From: Thermoanaerobaculia bacterium
Lineage (GTDB): Bacteria; Acidobacteriota; Thermoanaerobaculia; Multivoradales; Multivoraceae
DNA length: 39,308 bases
Assembly (NCBI GenBank): GCA_022826745.1
Contig: JAJDUI010000007.1
Span: forward strand, 1-39,308
Reading direction: 5' to 3'
Shown here piece after piece: positions 17,150-26,633 of this stretch. The notes beneath the pieces are model-generated. The model did no database searches. It was not told where the DNA came from and was given only the letters and a program-made list of their open reading frames with translations. The number at the start of each line of letters is the position of its first letter. Within the stretch, counting starts at the first letter, position 1. The position numbers and the translations under genes were made by a program.

Positions 17150-18144
17150 GTCCGAGCCCCGAACACTTCGCCGACCGTCAAACGCAGGCCGTTCGCCAGG
17201 TCGACGCCACTGACCGGACGGCGGCCCGGCCGCTGGACGCGATCAAGCGCCAGGGCCGACGAACCGCCGCAACGCACGACCGCCGCCCGGCCGATGCCAC
17301 CTACCTCTCGACACCCCAGGAACGCGCCCGGCCGATCCCGACCGTTGCCCCGGTCCGGACCCGGAAACGAGGCGACGGGCCGCGCCGCGGCGATCCGTAT
17401 CGCCTCGCCCCGCAGCGACGTGCGGGATCCCGGCCACGGCTCATAGGCACGCACCCGGCAGACGATCTCGCCGGCTTCCCGGTCCCAATCCACGACGCCG
17501 TCCTCGGGCCGCAGCATCGGCGCGTAGCTCGCCGCCGCCTCGCACTGCGGCCGGGGTTCGACATCGCCGGCTTCCAGGCCGTCCAGGGTATGGACGAGAA
17601 GCCGGCCGCCGGTCGCTGCGAGCCGTGGCGCCAACTCGCCGGCTGTCTCGAGCGGACCGATCGCCACTTCTTCGCGCAGCAGAATCGGCCCAGTGTCGAG
17701 GCCTTCCTCCATGACCATCGTGGTCACTCCCGTGACTGTTTCGCCGGCGGCGATCGCGGCCTGGATCGGCGAGGCGCCGCGCCAGGCCGGCAGCAGGGAT
17801 GCGTGGACGTTCAGGCAGCCCCAGGACGGCAACTCGAGCAGGCCGCGGGGGAAGATCTTTCCGTAGGCTGCGACCACCGCAAGGTCGAGTTCCATGGCGC
17901 CGAGTCGACCGAGAAACTCGTCACTCCGCACCGACGTCGGCTGCAGCAAGTCGACGCCGTGGGCCTGCGCCCAACGGGCAACGGGCGGTTCGACCAGCCG
18001 GTTTCCCCGGCCCGCGCGCCGCGCAGGCTGGCTGACAACGACGATAGGACGCCGGCCGACCGAGTCCAGAGCGGCGAGCGACGGCACCGCGAACTCCGGC
18101 GTGCCGAAGAAAGCGATCCTGTTGAAGCGCGGCCGCGCGGACAT
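17146..18144 (-). CDS. fmt: Methionyl-tRNA formyltransferase
   Basis: Formylates initiator Met-tRNA using 10-formyltetrahydrofolate. 332 residues, slightly longer than usual. IAFFGTPEFAVPSL (10-23), catalytic Asn112 and His114 in LNVHASLLPAWRGASPI, and Asp150 in LDTGPIL are present. The substrate loop reads QPARRAGRG where QPDRPAGRG is usual. The C-terminal OB-fold domain (about 215-332) has a Gly/Arg-rich insertion near 265-290. Start ATG 18142-18144, 12 nt after ftsK. Confidence 0.95.
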   Translation of the reverse strand: MSARPRFNRIAFFGTPEFAVPSLAALDSVGRRPIVVVSQPARRAGRGNRLVEPPVARWAQAHGVDLLQPTSVRSDEFLGRLGAMELDLAVVAAYGKIFPRGLLELPSWGCLNVHASLLPAWRGASPIQAAIAAGETVTGVTTMVMEEGLDTGPILLREEVAIGPLETAGELAPRLAATGGRLLVHTLDGLEAGDVEPRPQCEAAASYAPMLRPEDGVVDWDREAGEIVCRVRAYEPWPGSRTSLRGEAIRIAAARPVASFPGPDRGNGRDRPGAFLGCREVGGIGRAAVVRCGGSSALALDRVQRPGRRPVSGVDLANGLRLTVGEVFGART

Positions 18145-18156
18145 CGTCCGCCGACG

Positions 18157-20520
18157 CTACTGGAACGCGATCTGCGACTGGTCGACTTCTTCGAAGTAGT
18201 CGGGCGCCACGAGGACTTCCCGGGGTTTACTGCCCTGGGCGGGGCCCAGAATGCCATCCTGCTCCATCAGGTCCACGAGGCGCGAAGCACGGGAGAAGCC
18301 CACTCTCATCCGACGCTGGAGAAAGCTCGCCGATCCCATCCGTTCCGCGACGACCAGGCGGGCAGCCTCGTCGTAGAGAACATCGTCGCCGCCGTTCTCC
18401 CCGGCGCTTGCCGAACGGTCCTCGGGCGGCGGCTCCAGCACGGCCGGATCGAGGTTGGGCTGGCCCTGCCGCTTGAGCCAGCGGACCAGAGCCGCCGTCT
18501 CCTGCTCCGTCACGAAAGCGCCATGGAGGCGGAGCATGCGACCGCTCCCGGGCGGCATGAACAGCATGTCGCCCTTGCCGAGCAGCTTCTCGGCGCCGAC
18601 CTGGTCGAGGATGGTGCGCGAATCGTGCCGGGTCGCCGCGGCGTACGAGATCCGGCACGGGAAGTTCGCCTTGATCGTGCCCGTCAGGACGTCGACCGAG
18701 GGCCGCTGGGTCGCCACGATCAGGTGGATCCCGACGGCCCGCGCCATCTGTGCGAGGCGAGCGATCGAGGTCTCGACCTCCGACGAGGCGACCATCATCA
18801 GGTCGGCCAGTTCGTCGATCACGATCACGTAGTAGGGGAGCGGCTCGAGGTTGCGAGGCTCGGCGGGTTCGTCCGCCTCCTCGTCCCGCAGGCGCAGGCG
18901 GTTGGCCACCTCCGGATCGGCGATGGCTCGGTTGTAGAAGTCGATCGATCGGACGTGAACTTCCGCCAGCAGACGGTAGCGACGCTCCATCTCGGCCACG
19001 GCCCAGCGCAGTGCGTTCGAAGCCTGCTTGGGCTCCACCACAACGGCGGTCTTCAGGTGCGGAATGTCCGCGTAGACGCCGAGTTCGATCCGCTTCGGAT
19101 CGATCAGGATGAACTGGACTTCGTCGCTCCGCGAGCGGTACAGGATGGAGGTCAGCATGCCCTGTAGGCCTACGCTCTTGCCGGCGCCGGTGGCCCCCGC
19201 TACGAGCAGATGCGGCATCTTGGCCAGGTCGGCGAAGTACGGCTCACCACGAAGAGTGCGCCCGAGCGCCATGGTGAGCGGAGACTTGCCGTCCCGAAAC
19301 CCGGAGTCGGCCAGAAGGCTGCCCAGGGGGATGATCGTCCGGTGCCTGTTCGGGACCTCGATGCCCAGCGTCGATCGGCCGGGCATGCGTTCGATCCGGA
19401 TCGCCTCGGCCTTCAGCGAGAGCGCCAGATCGTCCTGGAGGTTGACGATCTGGGCGACCTTCACACCGGGCGCAGGCTGGAACTCGAAGACGGTGATGAC
19501 CGGACCGGGGCTGATGCCCTCGACCGTGCCCTCGACTCCGAACTCGGCGCAGCGGGCACAGATGAGTTCACCGAGTTCCCTCAACCCGTCTCCGTCGACC
19601 TCGCTGTTGACCTCTTCGGTGTAGAGCAGATCGAGCGGCGGCAGTTCCGTGTTCTCGACCGGCGGTTCGACCTTCTCCGTGCCCGCTACCGCCGTCTTCG
19701 CGGGTACGGAGGGCGCCGGCGTCGCCCCGGCCGCTGCCGGCCGTGCGGCCCTTGCCTCCTCCGGTTCCGGGGTCGCCGTCCTTGCCTTCCTCACCGCCGT
19801 CCGGCGCAGCGGCAGATCCACGAGCGGAGGGTCATCCGCCGGCTGTGGCGCGGCCTTCGCCTTGCCGCGGCCCGACGCCTCTTCAGGGGCCCTGGCCCTG
19901 ACCTTCTTCCGCACCCGGGGCTTGAGCAGGACAAGGAACGCCTTGAGCCGGCGAAGACCCGCGGCGACCGATTCGTCCAGACTGCTCCGCAGCATCAACG
20001 CGAGCCCGAACACGAGGCCTGAAACGGCGATCACTCCTGTTCCGAGCGCGCCCAGCTGGCCTTCGACCGCCCCGGCGATCGTCGACCCCAGGAAACCCCC
20101 GGCCGTCAGCGACTCACCCCGGAAAGCGACTTCACCGACGGTCAGAGCGGCCAGTGTCGGCGCGGCCACCAGGGCGACGACGATCCCCGCACCCTGCAGG
20201 ACGGAGGGGACGTCGGCGCGTGCGCGAACCAGCCGGTAACCCACACCGAGGAGGGCCAGCGGCACGGCGAGCACGGCGAACCCGAGGAAACCGAATCCGG
20301 CGGCCGCGACGTGGGCGCCCATCGGTCCGATCAGATTGGCCGTCTCCACCGAGTCCTCGGCGCTGCGCATGAAGCTCGGATCACTCGGCTGGTAGCTCAG
20401 CAGACTGAGCAGCAGGAGCGCGCCGAGCATGAGCAACAGCAGACCGACGAGTTCGCCGGCCTTGCCAGTCGGCAGACCGCCGAGCGCGAACCGTCTGGGG
20501 CCATCATCGGAGCGAATCAT
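18157..20520 (-). CDS. ftsK: DNA translocase FtsK/SpoIIIE
   Basis: Septal DNA pump that moves the chromosome termini during division and activates XerCD at dif. 787 residues: four membrane segments (about 23-43, 68-98, 108-130, 140-178), a charged Pro/Ala linker (about 200-300), the motor with Walker A GATGAGKS (442-449) and Walker B VIVIDELADL (about 565-574), and a C-terminal winged-helix gamma domain (about 715-787) ending near the FSRASRLVDLME recognition helix. Start: ATG 20518-20520 has GGAGGG 5 nt ahead; that site lies inside an alternative start at 20535 that would add five residues. First of two or three co-oriented genes after rsmA. Confidence 0.95.
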   Translation of the reverse strand: MIRSDDGPRRFALGGLPTGKAGELVGLLLLMLGALLLLSLLSYQPSDPSFMRSAEDSVETANLIGPMGAHVAAAGFGFLGFAVLAVPLALLGVGYRLVRARADVPSVLQGAGIVVALVAAPTLAALTVGEVAFRGESLTAGGFLGSTIAGAVEGQLGALGTGVIAVSGLVFGLALMLRSSLDESVAAGLRRLKAFLVLLKPRVRKKVRARAPEEASGRGKAKAAPQPADDPPLVDLPLRRTAVRKARTATPEPEEARAARPAAAGATPAPSVPAKTAVAGTEKVEPPVENTELPPLDLLYTEEVNSEVDGDGLRELGELICARCAEFGVEGTVEGISPGPVITVFEFQPAPGVKVAQIVNLQDDLALSLKAEAIRIERMPGRSTLGIEVPNRHRTIIPLGSLLADSGFRDGKSPLTMALGRTLRGEPYFADLAKMPHLLVAGATGAGKSVGLQGMLTSILYRSRSDEVQFILIDPKRIELGVYADIPHLKTAVVVEPKQASNALRWAVAEMERRYRLLAEVHVRSIDFYNRAIADPEVANRLRLRDEEADEPAEPRNLEPLPYYVIVIDELADLMMVASSEVETSIARLAQMARAVGIHLIVATQRPSVDVLTGTIKANFPCRISYAAATRHDSRTILDQVGAEKLLGKGDMLFMPPGSGRMLRLHGAFVTEQETAALVRWLKRQGQPNLDPAVLEPPPEDRSASAGENGGDDVLYDEAARLVVAERMGSASFLQRRMRVGFSRASRLVDLMEQDGILGPAQGSKPREVLVAPDYFEEVDQSQIAFQ

Positions 20521-20567
20521 CGACGCCCTCCCCATGAAGCGTTGACGGGAGCATGCACGGGCTAACG

Positions 20568-20573
20568 ATTGTA
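20568..20573 (-). promoter_or_regulatory. Possible -10 box for ftsK
   Basis: TACAAT on the minus strand, about 48 nt before the ftsK start, in the short gap after rsmA. An AT-rich stretch (20586-20600) lies upstream, but no clear -35 is seen. ftsK may therefore have its own promoter besides read-through from rsmA. Confidence 0.3.
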
Positions 20574-20612
20574 GCCGACAAAGCCGGATATGGCTATATT
20601 CGTGTGAGCAAC

Positions 20613-21431
20613 TCAGCAGACGCGGAACAGCTCGACGAACTCATCCAGGCCGAGGGCCTCTGCCCGTACCATCGGCGGCAGCCCCAGCGCCGAGATCGCG
20701 GCGGCCGCCGCGGGCCGCCCCATCACCGCCGCCAGATTGTTCAGGAGGGTCTTGCGGCGGCGGGTGAACGCGGTTCGAACGAGCGCCTTGAAGTCGGGCC
20801 ACTCCTCCTCGTCGATCGGAGGCGCGATCCGTTCCAGACCCACGAAGGCGCTGGTGACGGCCGGCGGCGGCACGAAGCTCCCGGGCATGACGACGGCCAG
20901 ACGGCGCGCGGCGGCACGAGCCTGGGTCAGCACCGTCATCGCGCCGTAGGCCCCTTCGCCGGGCGCCGCCGTCAAGCGGTCCGCGACCTCGCGCTGAACC
21001 AGAAAGGCCGACCGAAGGCCGACCGGAGCACGCTCGAGCACCCGGGAGACGATCCGCGTGGCGACGTTGTAGGGAAGATTGCCGGCGACCCGCGCCGCGG
21101 CGGGCGCGCGCTCGTAGGCCAGGTCGCAGGCGTCGCCCACCGCGAGGCGGAGCCGCCCGTCGGTGAACCGCCGGCGAAGAGCGAAGGCCCATGAAGAGTC
21201 GAGTTCGCAGGCGATGACGCGGCTCGCACCCCGCTCCAGGAGCAGTCGCGTCAGCACGCCGCCGCCGGGGCCGATCTCGATCACCGTGCGGCCGGACACC
21301 TCCAGGAAGTCGACCGCGGGAGTCGCGGACGCCGCGCGGCGGAGGTGGTGCTGGCCAAGGGATCGGCGGAGCGGCGGATCGCTCTTGCCCGATGCGGTCA
21401 CCGGCCTCCACGGTAGCAGGCTGCTCCGCAT
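20613..21431 (-). CDS. rsmA: 16S rRNA dimethyladenosine transferase RsmA/KsgA
   Basis: Dimethylates A1518 and A1519 (E. coli numbering) late in 30S assembly. 272 residues from ATG 21429-21431. SLGQHHL (24-30, usually GQNFL), motif I VIEIGPGGGVLT (50-61), acidic ELD (76-78), the catalytic NLPYN (118-122) and the LVQREVADRL segment are present, plus the C-terminal helical domain. A GTG at 21399-21401 with GGAGG only 3 nt ahead is an alternative start giving 262 residues. Divergent from the molybdopterin oxidoreductase (46 nt between starts). Confidence 0.93.
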   Translation of the reverse strand: MRSSLLPWRPVTASGKSDPPLRRSLGQHHLRRAASATPAVDFLEVSGRTVIEIGPGGGVLTRLLLERGASRVIACELDSSWAFALRRRFTDGRLRLAVGDACDLAYERAPAAARVAGNLPYNVATRIVSRVLERAPVGLRSAFLVQREVADRLTAAPGEGAYGAMTVLTQARAAARRLAVVMPGSFVPPPAVTSAFVGLERIAPPIDEEEWPDFKALVRTAFTRRRKTLLNNLAAVMGRPAAAAAISALGLPPMVRAEALGLDEFVELFRVC

Positions 21432-21477
21432 AAGCTCCGGTGCGCGACGCGATCCCGCCCGCCGTTCAGGAGCCGCC

Positions 21478-23802
21478 ATGGAGCCAGCAAGCCACCAACC
21501 GACCCAGCCGGAACAGACACCCCCGTGGGAGCCGACCGCGTGCATCCTGTGCGAGAACAACTGTGGCATCGAGGTCCAGTTGGGCGGCGACGACGGGCGA
21601 CAGTTCACGCGGCTGCGAGGCGACCGCGCGAACCCCGTCTCGAAAGGCTACGTCTGCCAGAAAGCCGGGCGTCTGAACCACTACCAGAACAGCCGTGACC
21701 GCGTGCTGTCGCCGCTGCGCCGGCGCCCGGACGGCAGCTTCGAGGAGATCGACTGGGACACCGCGATCCGCGAGGTGGCCGAGCGCTTCGCCGGGATTCG
21801 CGACCGGTTCGGCGGCGAGTCGATCTTCTACTACGGCGGGGGAGGCCAGGGGAACCACCTGCCCGGCTTCTACGCCCGCTCCACTTTGCGCACGCTGGGC
21901 TCGGTCTTCCGGTCCAACGCGCTCGCGCAGGAGAAGACGGGCGAGATGTGGGTGGCCGGCCAGATGGTGGGCGCGCACTCGCGCGGCGACTTCCACCACT
22001 GCGAAGTCGGCATCGTCCTCGGCAAGAACCCGTGGCAGTCGCACGGCATCCCCCGAGCCCGGGTCACACTGCGCGAGCTCGCCAAGGACCCGGAACGCTG
22101 CCTCATCGTCATCGACGTCCGGCGCTCCGAGACCGCGGACCTGGCCGACATCTTCCTCCAGGTGAAGCCCGGCACCGACGCCTGGCTACTGATGGCGATG
22201 CTCGGCGTCCTGCTCGAGGAAGGGCTTGTGAACGACGAGTTCATAGCCCGCCACACCGAAGGCTTCGACGAGGTCCGCCCCCACCTCGAGCAGACCGACA
22301 TCCACGCCGCCTGCTCCGTCTGCGGCGTTTCCGAGGATCTCGTCCGCACCGCGGTCCGCCGGATCGCCAGGGCGTCGAGCGTTTCCGTGTTCGAGGATCT
22401 CGGCGTCCAGATGAACCGCAACTCGACCCTGGTCAGCTACCTGCAGCGACTGGTCTGGATGCTCACGGGGAACTTCGCGAAGACGGGCGCCATGAACGTC
22501 ACCACCTCGCTCGTGCCGCTCACGGCCGCGCGGTCTTCGGGGCCGCGCGAGACTCCGGTGACCGGCGCGCCGGTCATCGCCGGGCTCGTTCCCTGCAACC
22601 GGATCGCCGAGGAAGTCCTCGGCGACCACCCGAAACGCTTCCGGGCGATGCTCATCGAGAGCGCCAACCCGGTCCACTCGCTGGCGGAGAGCCGGAAGAT
22701 GCGCGCGGCGCTCGACTCGCTCGAGTTCGTCGTCGCGATCGATGTCGCGCTGACCGAGACCGCCCGGCTGGCCGACTACGTGCTGCCGGCGACCACGCAG
22801 TACGAGAAGGCGGAAGCGGTCTTCTTCAACTTCGAGTTCCCGGAGAACGCCTTCTTCCTGCGCCGGGCGCTCCTGGAGCCGCCGCCGACGGAGAAGGCGG
22901 GGCCGCTGCCGGAGCCGGAGATCCACTGCCGGCTGACGGAGGCCCTCGGCGGCTACTCCGGGGAGCTGGTCGAGGAGTTCCGCAGCGCCCTGCGAGATGG
23001 CGGGCGCGCGGCGTTCGCCGACGCCTTCATGGCAACGATCAGGGAGAATCCCCGCCTCGCCGGCACGGCGCCGGCACTCCTCTACCGGACCCTGGGCGAG
23101 ACCCTGCCGCCGGACGCTAAGTCCGGCGCCGCCCTGTGGAGCGCGGCGCGGATCTGCGCCCGGCGCTTCCCCGACTCCGTGCGCCGGGCCGGCATCGAAG
23201 GCAACGGCGACGAACTCGGCGAAGCCCTGTTCGACGCGATCATCGACAGCCCACGGGGCCTGGTGTTCTCCGTCGACCCGCCCGAAGTCAGTTGGGATCG
23301 CGTGCAGACGGCAACCGGCCGCCTCCAGCTTGCGATCCCGGAACTGTTCGAGGCGATCGACGACCTTGTCGCGGCGGACGGCCCCGCCATCACCAGCGAG
23401 ACGTTCCCCCTCGTGCTCTCAGCCGGCGAGCGCCGCTCGTTCACGGCGAACACGATCTACCGCGATCCCAGGTGGCGGCGCAAGGCGCTGGAGGAGGCGC
23501 TGGCCCTGTCGCCGAGCGACGCCGCGGCCCTCGAGATCGGGGACGGCGACCTGGTCCGGCTGGTGACTTCGCAGGGCGCCACCCAGGTCCTCGCCGCGAT
23601 CAGCGACCGCATGCAGGACGGGCACATCTCCCTTCCGAACGGCCTTGGCCTCGACTATCCGGACGAAGCCGGCCGGCGCACCCTCGACGGTGTGGCGCCG
23701 AACGAACTGACCACCGCCGCCGACCGCGATCCCATCGCCGGCACGCCATGGCACAAGAGCGTCCCGGCTCGCCTGGAACGGATCTCCGAGGCCGGCCGGT
23801 GA
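21478..23802 (+). CDS. Molybdopterin (bis-MGD) oxidoreductase, unknown substrate
   Basis: Member of the DMSO reductase/formate dehydrogenase superfamily, 774 residues. The N-terminal [4Fe-4S] site is Cys22-x2-Cys25-x3-Cys29-x30-Cys60, with Lys62 just after as in electron-transferring members. Three MGD-binding regions follow (for example GKNPWQSHG near 182-190 and DYVLPATTQYEKAE near 436-449), and the C-terminal cap with LPNGLGLDYPDEAG is present. In the region where formate dehydrogenases carry Cys/Sec I see no Cys, and I cannot assign the metal ligand. No Tat signal, so probably cytoplasmic. AGGAG stands 7 nt before the ATG. No subunit, electron-transfer or chaperone gene adjoins it, so it may work alone with a soluble partner. 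Confidence 0.88.
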   Translation: MEPASHQPTQPEQTPPWEPTACILCENNCGIEVQLGGDDGRQFTRLRGDRANPVSKGYVCQKAGRLNHYQNSRDRVLSPLRRRPDGSFEEIDWDTAIREVAERFAGIRDRFGGESIFYYGGGGQGNHLPGFYARSTLRTLGSVFRSNALAQEKTGEMWVAGQMVGAHSRGDFHHCEVGIVLGKNPWQSHGIPRARVTLRELAKDPERCLIVIDVRRSETADLADIFLQVKPGTDAWLLMAMLGVLLEEGLVNDEFIARHTEGFDEVRPHLEQTDIHAACSVCGVSEDLVRTAVRRIARASSVSVFEDLGVQMNRNSTLVSYLQRLVWMLTGNFAKTGAMNVTTSLVPLTAARSSGPRETPVTGAPVIAGLVPCNRIAEEVLGDHPKRFRAMLIESANPVHSLAESRKMRAALDSLEFVVAIDVALTETARLADYVLPATTQYEKAEAVFFNFEFPENAFFLRRALLEPPPTEKAGPLPEPEIHCRLTEALGGYSGELVEEFRSALRDGGRAAFADAFMATIRENPRLAGTAPALLYRTLGETLPPDAKSGAALWSAARICARRFPDSVRRAGIEGNGDELGEALFDAIIDSPRGLVFSVDPPEVSWDRVQTATGRLQLAIPELFEAIDDLVAADGPAITSETFPLVLSAGERRSFTANTIYRDPRWRRKALEEALALSPSDAAALEIGDGDLVRLVTSQGATQVLAAISDRMQDGHISLPNGLGLDYPDEAGRRTLDGVAPNELTTAADRDPIAGTPWHKSVPARLERISEAGR

Positions 23803-23859
23803 GACGTCGGCCGAAGTCCCGAGAGCACGAGACGGCGGGTAGCCCGTAGGATCTCCGCC

Positions 23860-24528
23860 GTGACCCCGCGCAGCAGCGACGCCAGGAAGGCCTCGGCTGA
23901 AGAACTCGCGGCACGAGCCGCCACGGCTCTCCGCGAGGTCGCCGGTGCCCGGCGCGCCGGAGACTCGCGCCGGGACAGTCTCACCGGCCTCTTCGACGAC
24001 CGCACGTTGCACCGCGGCCTGACCGATGCGATCGCGGGCGCGGGGCGGGACGGCGGCTACATCGGCCTGCTGTTCCTCGACCTGGATCACTTCAAGCGGG
24101 TGAACGACCGCCACGGGCATGTGACCGGCAGCCGCGTCCTGAGCCAGGTCGCCGGTCTCATCGAGAGGGCCGCCAGACGGGAAACCGGGTTTGCTGCCCG
24201 CTACGGCGGCGACGAGTTCGTCGCCGTCCTGCCGGGCGCCGATCTCGATCGCTGTCTCCGTGAAGCGGAGCGGCTCCGCGCCACCCTGGCGGCCACCATC
24301 TTCGCGGGCGGCGAGCCGCCGGGCCGCCGCCCGCTGGTCCACGTGACGTGTTCGATCGGCGCCGCCTCGATGCGGGCCGAGGCCGGCGGTGTCCGCGACG
24401 GAACGCCCGGCCCGGCAGGCGCCGCGAGGCGCCTGCTGCAACTGGCGGACAACGCCATGTATCGGGCGAAGAAGGCCGGCCGCAACCGCGTGGCAGCGGC
24501 CGACGCCGAAGCCACCGGCGCGGCCTGA
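23860..24528 (+). CDS. Minimal diguanylate cyclase (GGDEF domain)
   Basis: Predicted to make cyclic di-GMP from two GTP. 222 residues: a short charged helix (about 8-38), DSLTGL (39-44), the metal-binding LDLDHFK (73-79) and an intact GGDEF (116-120). The inhibitory I-site position holds RETG rather than RxxD, so product inhibition at that site is probably lost; the usual GH..GD motif reads GHVTGS. No sensor, receiver or membrane domain is present. GTG start; TAGGAT stands 7 nt ahead and could act as a -10 or as an AGGA ribosome site. Convergent with the O-antigen-ligase-like gene (6-nt gap). Confidence 0.92.
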   Translation: MTPRSSDARKASAEELAARAATALREVAGARRAGDSRRDSLTGLFDDRTLHRGLTDAIAGAGRDGGYIGLLFLDLDHFKRVNDRHGHVTGSRVLSQVAGLIERAARRETGFAARYGGDEFVAVLPGADLDRCLREAERLRATLAATIFAGGEPPGRRPLVHVTCSIGAASMRAEAGGVRDGTPGPAGAARRLLQLADNAMYRAKKAGRNRVAAADAEATGAA

Positions 24529-24534
24529 GTCTCC

Positions 24535-26613
24535 CTACTCCACGCCGCAGCGACGGATCCAGAACGGTTCCGGAGCGGTCTGGGGCAACCGGGTAGCCGC
24601 GGGAAGATCGTAGGCAGCGATGAACTCCAGGCGATGGCTCCGGAGCGGCACCGCACCGATCGACAGCGGCCAGGGCGGACGCCGGAAGGCGAACAGGCTC
24701 AACGAGACCGCTGGACGGCCGTCGGCATCCACAGACAGTACGTCGAGCGGGGGACCTTCGCTGCCGTTCGACCAGTCGAGTCCGAACCAAAGCTCCTCGA
24801 AGGCCGCCAGCCAGCCCGGCGGCAAGCCCGGCCACGACTGGATCCGGCGATGCACCTCGGCCCGGAGATCCGGGTCTCCCTCGAAGGCGGCCGCCGCCAG
24901 CAGCAAGGGCTCGGCCAGGATCGCCCGCGCCGCGCGCGCGGCCACCCGGGGGTCGGTGGCCGCCGCACCCGCTTCGCGCTCCAGGCCCATGAGTTCGAAC
25001 GGGGCCAGCGCCGACAGCGGGTCGAGGTCGCAGGCTCGCTCGAGCGCCAGTCGACGCCTCCCGGTGTCGATGCTCTGCTCGACCCCGGCCAGGAGCCATA
25101 GCGGGGCGAGGCCGCCGGCGGCCTCGGCAGCGGCCCAGGGATCAAGCCGCGCCTGGTAGAGCGGGAAGGATGGATCGGAGGCAGCCGCCATCCGGAGCAG
25201 GTCCGTACGTCCGTCAGCCACGGCGAGTTCGTACAACCGGGCAGCCGAGCTCCGCTGCCACGTCCACCCCAGCGCGACGACGAGCCAGACGGTGAACGCG
25301 GTCTGAAGCCCTCGCCGCCACCACGCCGGCAGCGAGCCCAGGGGATCGCCGTCGGTCGAGACTGCCCGCGCCGCGGCCGCCAGACCCAGGTTGAGAATCA
25401 GCACCGCGGGAACCGCGGTGACCACGGCGAAGACCCCGAAAGCCAGGCAGACTCCGGCGCCCGTCAGACCCAGCAGCGCCGCCGCCAGGAGTTCCGGATC
25501 CCGCACGCGGGGATCGCTCAGTTCGCCCAGGCGGGCCCGGCCGTAGCGAGCCGCCAGCAACAGCAGCAGGACGGAACCGGCAACCCCCAGTTCGTAGGGC
25601 GCCTGGGCCAGCAGGCTGTGCGCGTCCGTGACCACTTCGCCCGGCGGATGAACTCCCGGCGCCGGCCGCCAGTGGTTCGCCAGGGTCCAGCTCGTGGACC
25701 CCGGACCCCAGCCCAGGAACGGGCGCTCCGAGAAGCCGGAGACGGCGGCTTCAGCGTAGGTCCGGCGCGCCAGGAGCGACGGGTCCTCGAGCCGCAGCAC
25801 CGCGCCCAGGCGGCCGATCGGACCCGGCACGTCGAGTCGGGAACCGGCCCAGGCTGTCGCGAGCGCCAGTCCGGCGGCCAGAGCCAGCAAGGCAGCGAGC
25901 GGGACGAGCAACCGGCGGCCCCTGCTCCGCCAGAGGATCCACGCCGCGGCCGCCACTGCCTGGACGACCAGCGCCGCCAGGCCGGACATCGAACCGGTGG
26001 CGGCCAGAGTCCAGACCAGGACCGCGGCGACGAAGAGCGCCGCACCCTGACGCAGCCTCCGCCTTTCCGGTCCGGCGCCCCGCCAGGCGCCGAGCACGGC
26101 GGGCGGCAGAACCGCCACCAGCACCAGCGCCAACTGGTTGTGGTGACCGATCGGCAGAGCGGCCCGGCCCTCTTCGTGGAGCGGCTGCATGGCCAGCGCC
26201 CAGCTCGACGCCGCCACGCCAACCACGGCGCAGCCGGCCAGAGCCGTGCGCACGGCTGCCTCCGAGCCCAGGAGCCGCCCGATACCCGCCGCTGCCCAGG
26301 CCGCGGGCAGGAGGAAGAGGACGACCGCCTCGCCGGCCCGGCCGACCGGCGACTGAATCCAGCTCAGGAGAACGATGAGCCAGAGGGCGCCGGGAACCGC
26401 CGGCCACCACGGCCAGGCACCGCCTCCCACCGCCAGCGGATCCAGGAACGATCGGCGGCCCAGGAACGCGAACACGAGCAGCAGAGCGGCGCCGGCGGCC
26501 AGGGAGAAGGCGGTGGCCCCGCGGTGGAACGTCCCCGCATGGAACACCATCACCGCCAGGACCGACACGACGGCGAGCGCGGCGCCGGTTTCCTGCCACC
26601 GCCGGCCGCGCAT
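24535..26613 (-). CDS. O-antigen ligase/polymerase-like membrane protein with soluble C-terminal domain
   Basis: 692 residues. About ten or more membrane helices span residues 10-455. The large periplasmic loop carries the WaaL/Wzy hallmark: [10 protein letters not shown] followed by [18 protein letters not shown], whose His and Glu are typical of this fold. The C-terminal ~220 residues are soluble and helical ([22 protein letters not shown] stretches) and look TPR-like, ending in a beta-rich part. The family transfers or polymerises lipid-linked glycans; which glycan is unknown. It follows the DUF362 gene by 20 nt. The only other glycan gene in the window is the distant GT2 at 14382. Confidence 0.78.
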   Translation of the reverse strand: MRGRRWQETGAALAVVSVLAVMVFHAGTFHRGATAFSLAAGAALLLVFAFLGRRSFLDPLAVGGGAWPWWPAVPGALWLIVLLSWIQSPVGRAGEAVVLFLLPAAWAAAGIGRLLGSEAAVRTALAGCAVVGVAASSWALAMQPLHEEGRAALPIGHHNQLALVLVAVLPPAVLGAWRGAGPERRRLRQGAALFVAAVLVWTLAATGSMSGLAALVVQAVAAAAWILWRSRGRRLLVPLAALLALAAGLALATAWAGSRLDVPGPIGRLGAVLRLEDPSLLARRTYAEAAVSGFSERPFLGWGPGSTSWTLANHWRPAPGVHPPGEVVTDAHSLLAQAPYELGVAGSVLLLLLAARYGRARLGELSDPRVRDPELLAAALLGLTGAGVCLAFGVFAVVTAVPAVLILNLGLAAAARAVSTDGDPLGSLPAWWRRGLQTAFTVWLVVALGWTWQRSSAARLYELAVADGRTDLLRMAAASDPSFPLYQARLDPWAAAEAAGGLAPLWLLAGVEQSIDTGRRRLALERACDLDPLSALAPFELMGLEREAGAAATDPRVAARAARAILAEPLLLAAAAFEGDPDLRAEVHRRIQSWPGLPPGWLAAFEELWFGLDWSNGSEGPPLDVLSVDADGRPAVSLSLFAFRRPPWPLSIGAVPLRSHRLEFIAAYDLPAATRLPQTAPEPFWIRRCGVE

Positions 26614-26633
26614 CGACAGGGCGAAGGACCGGC

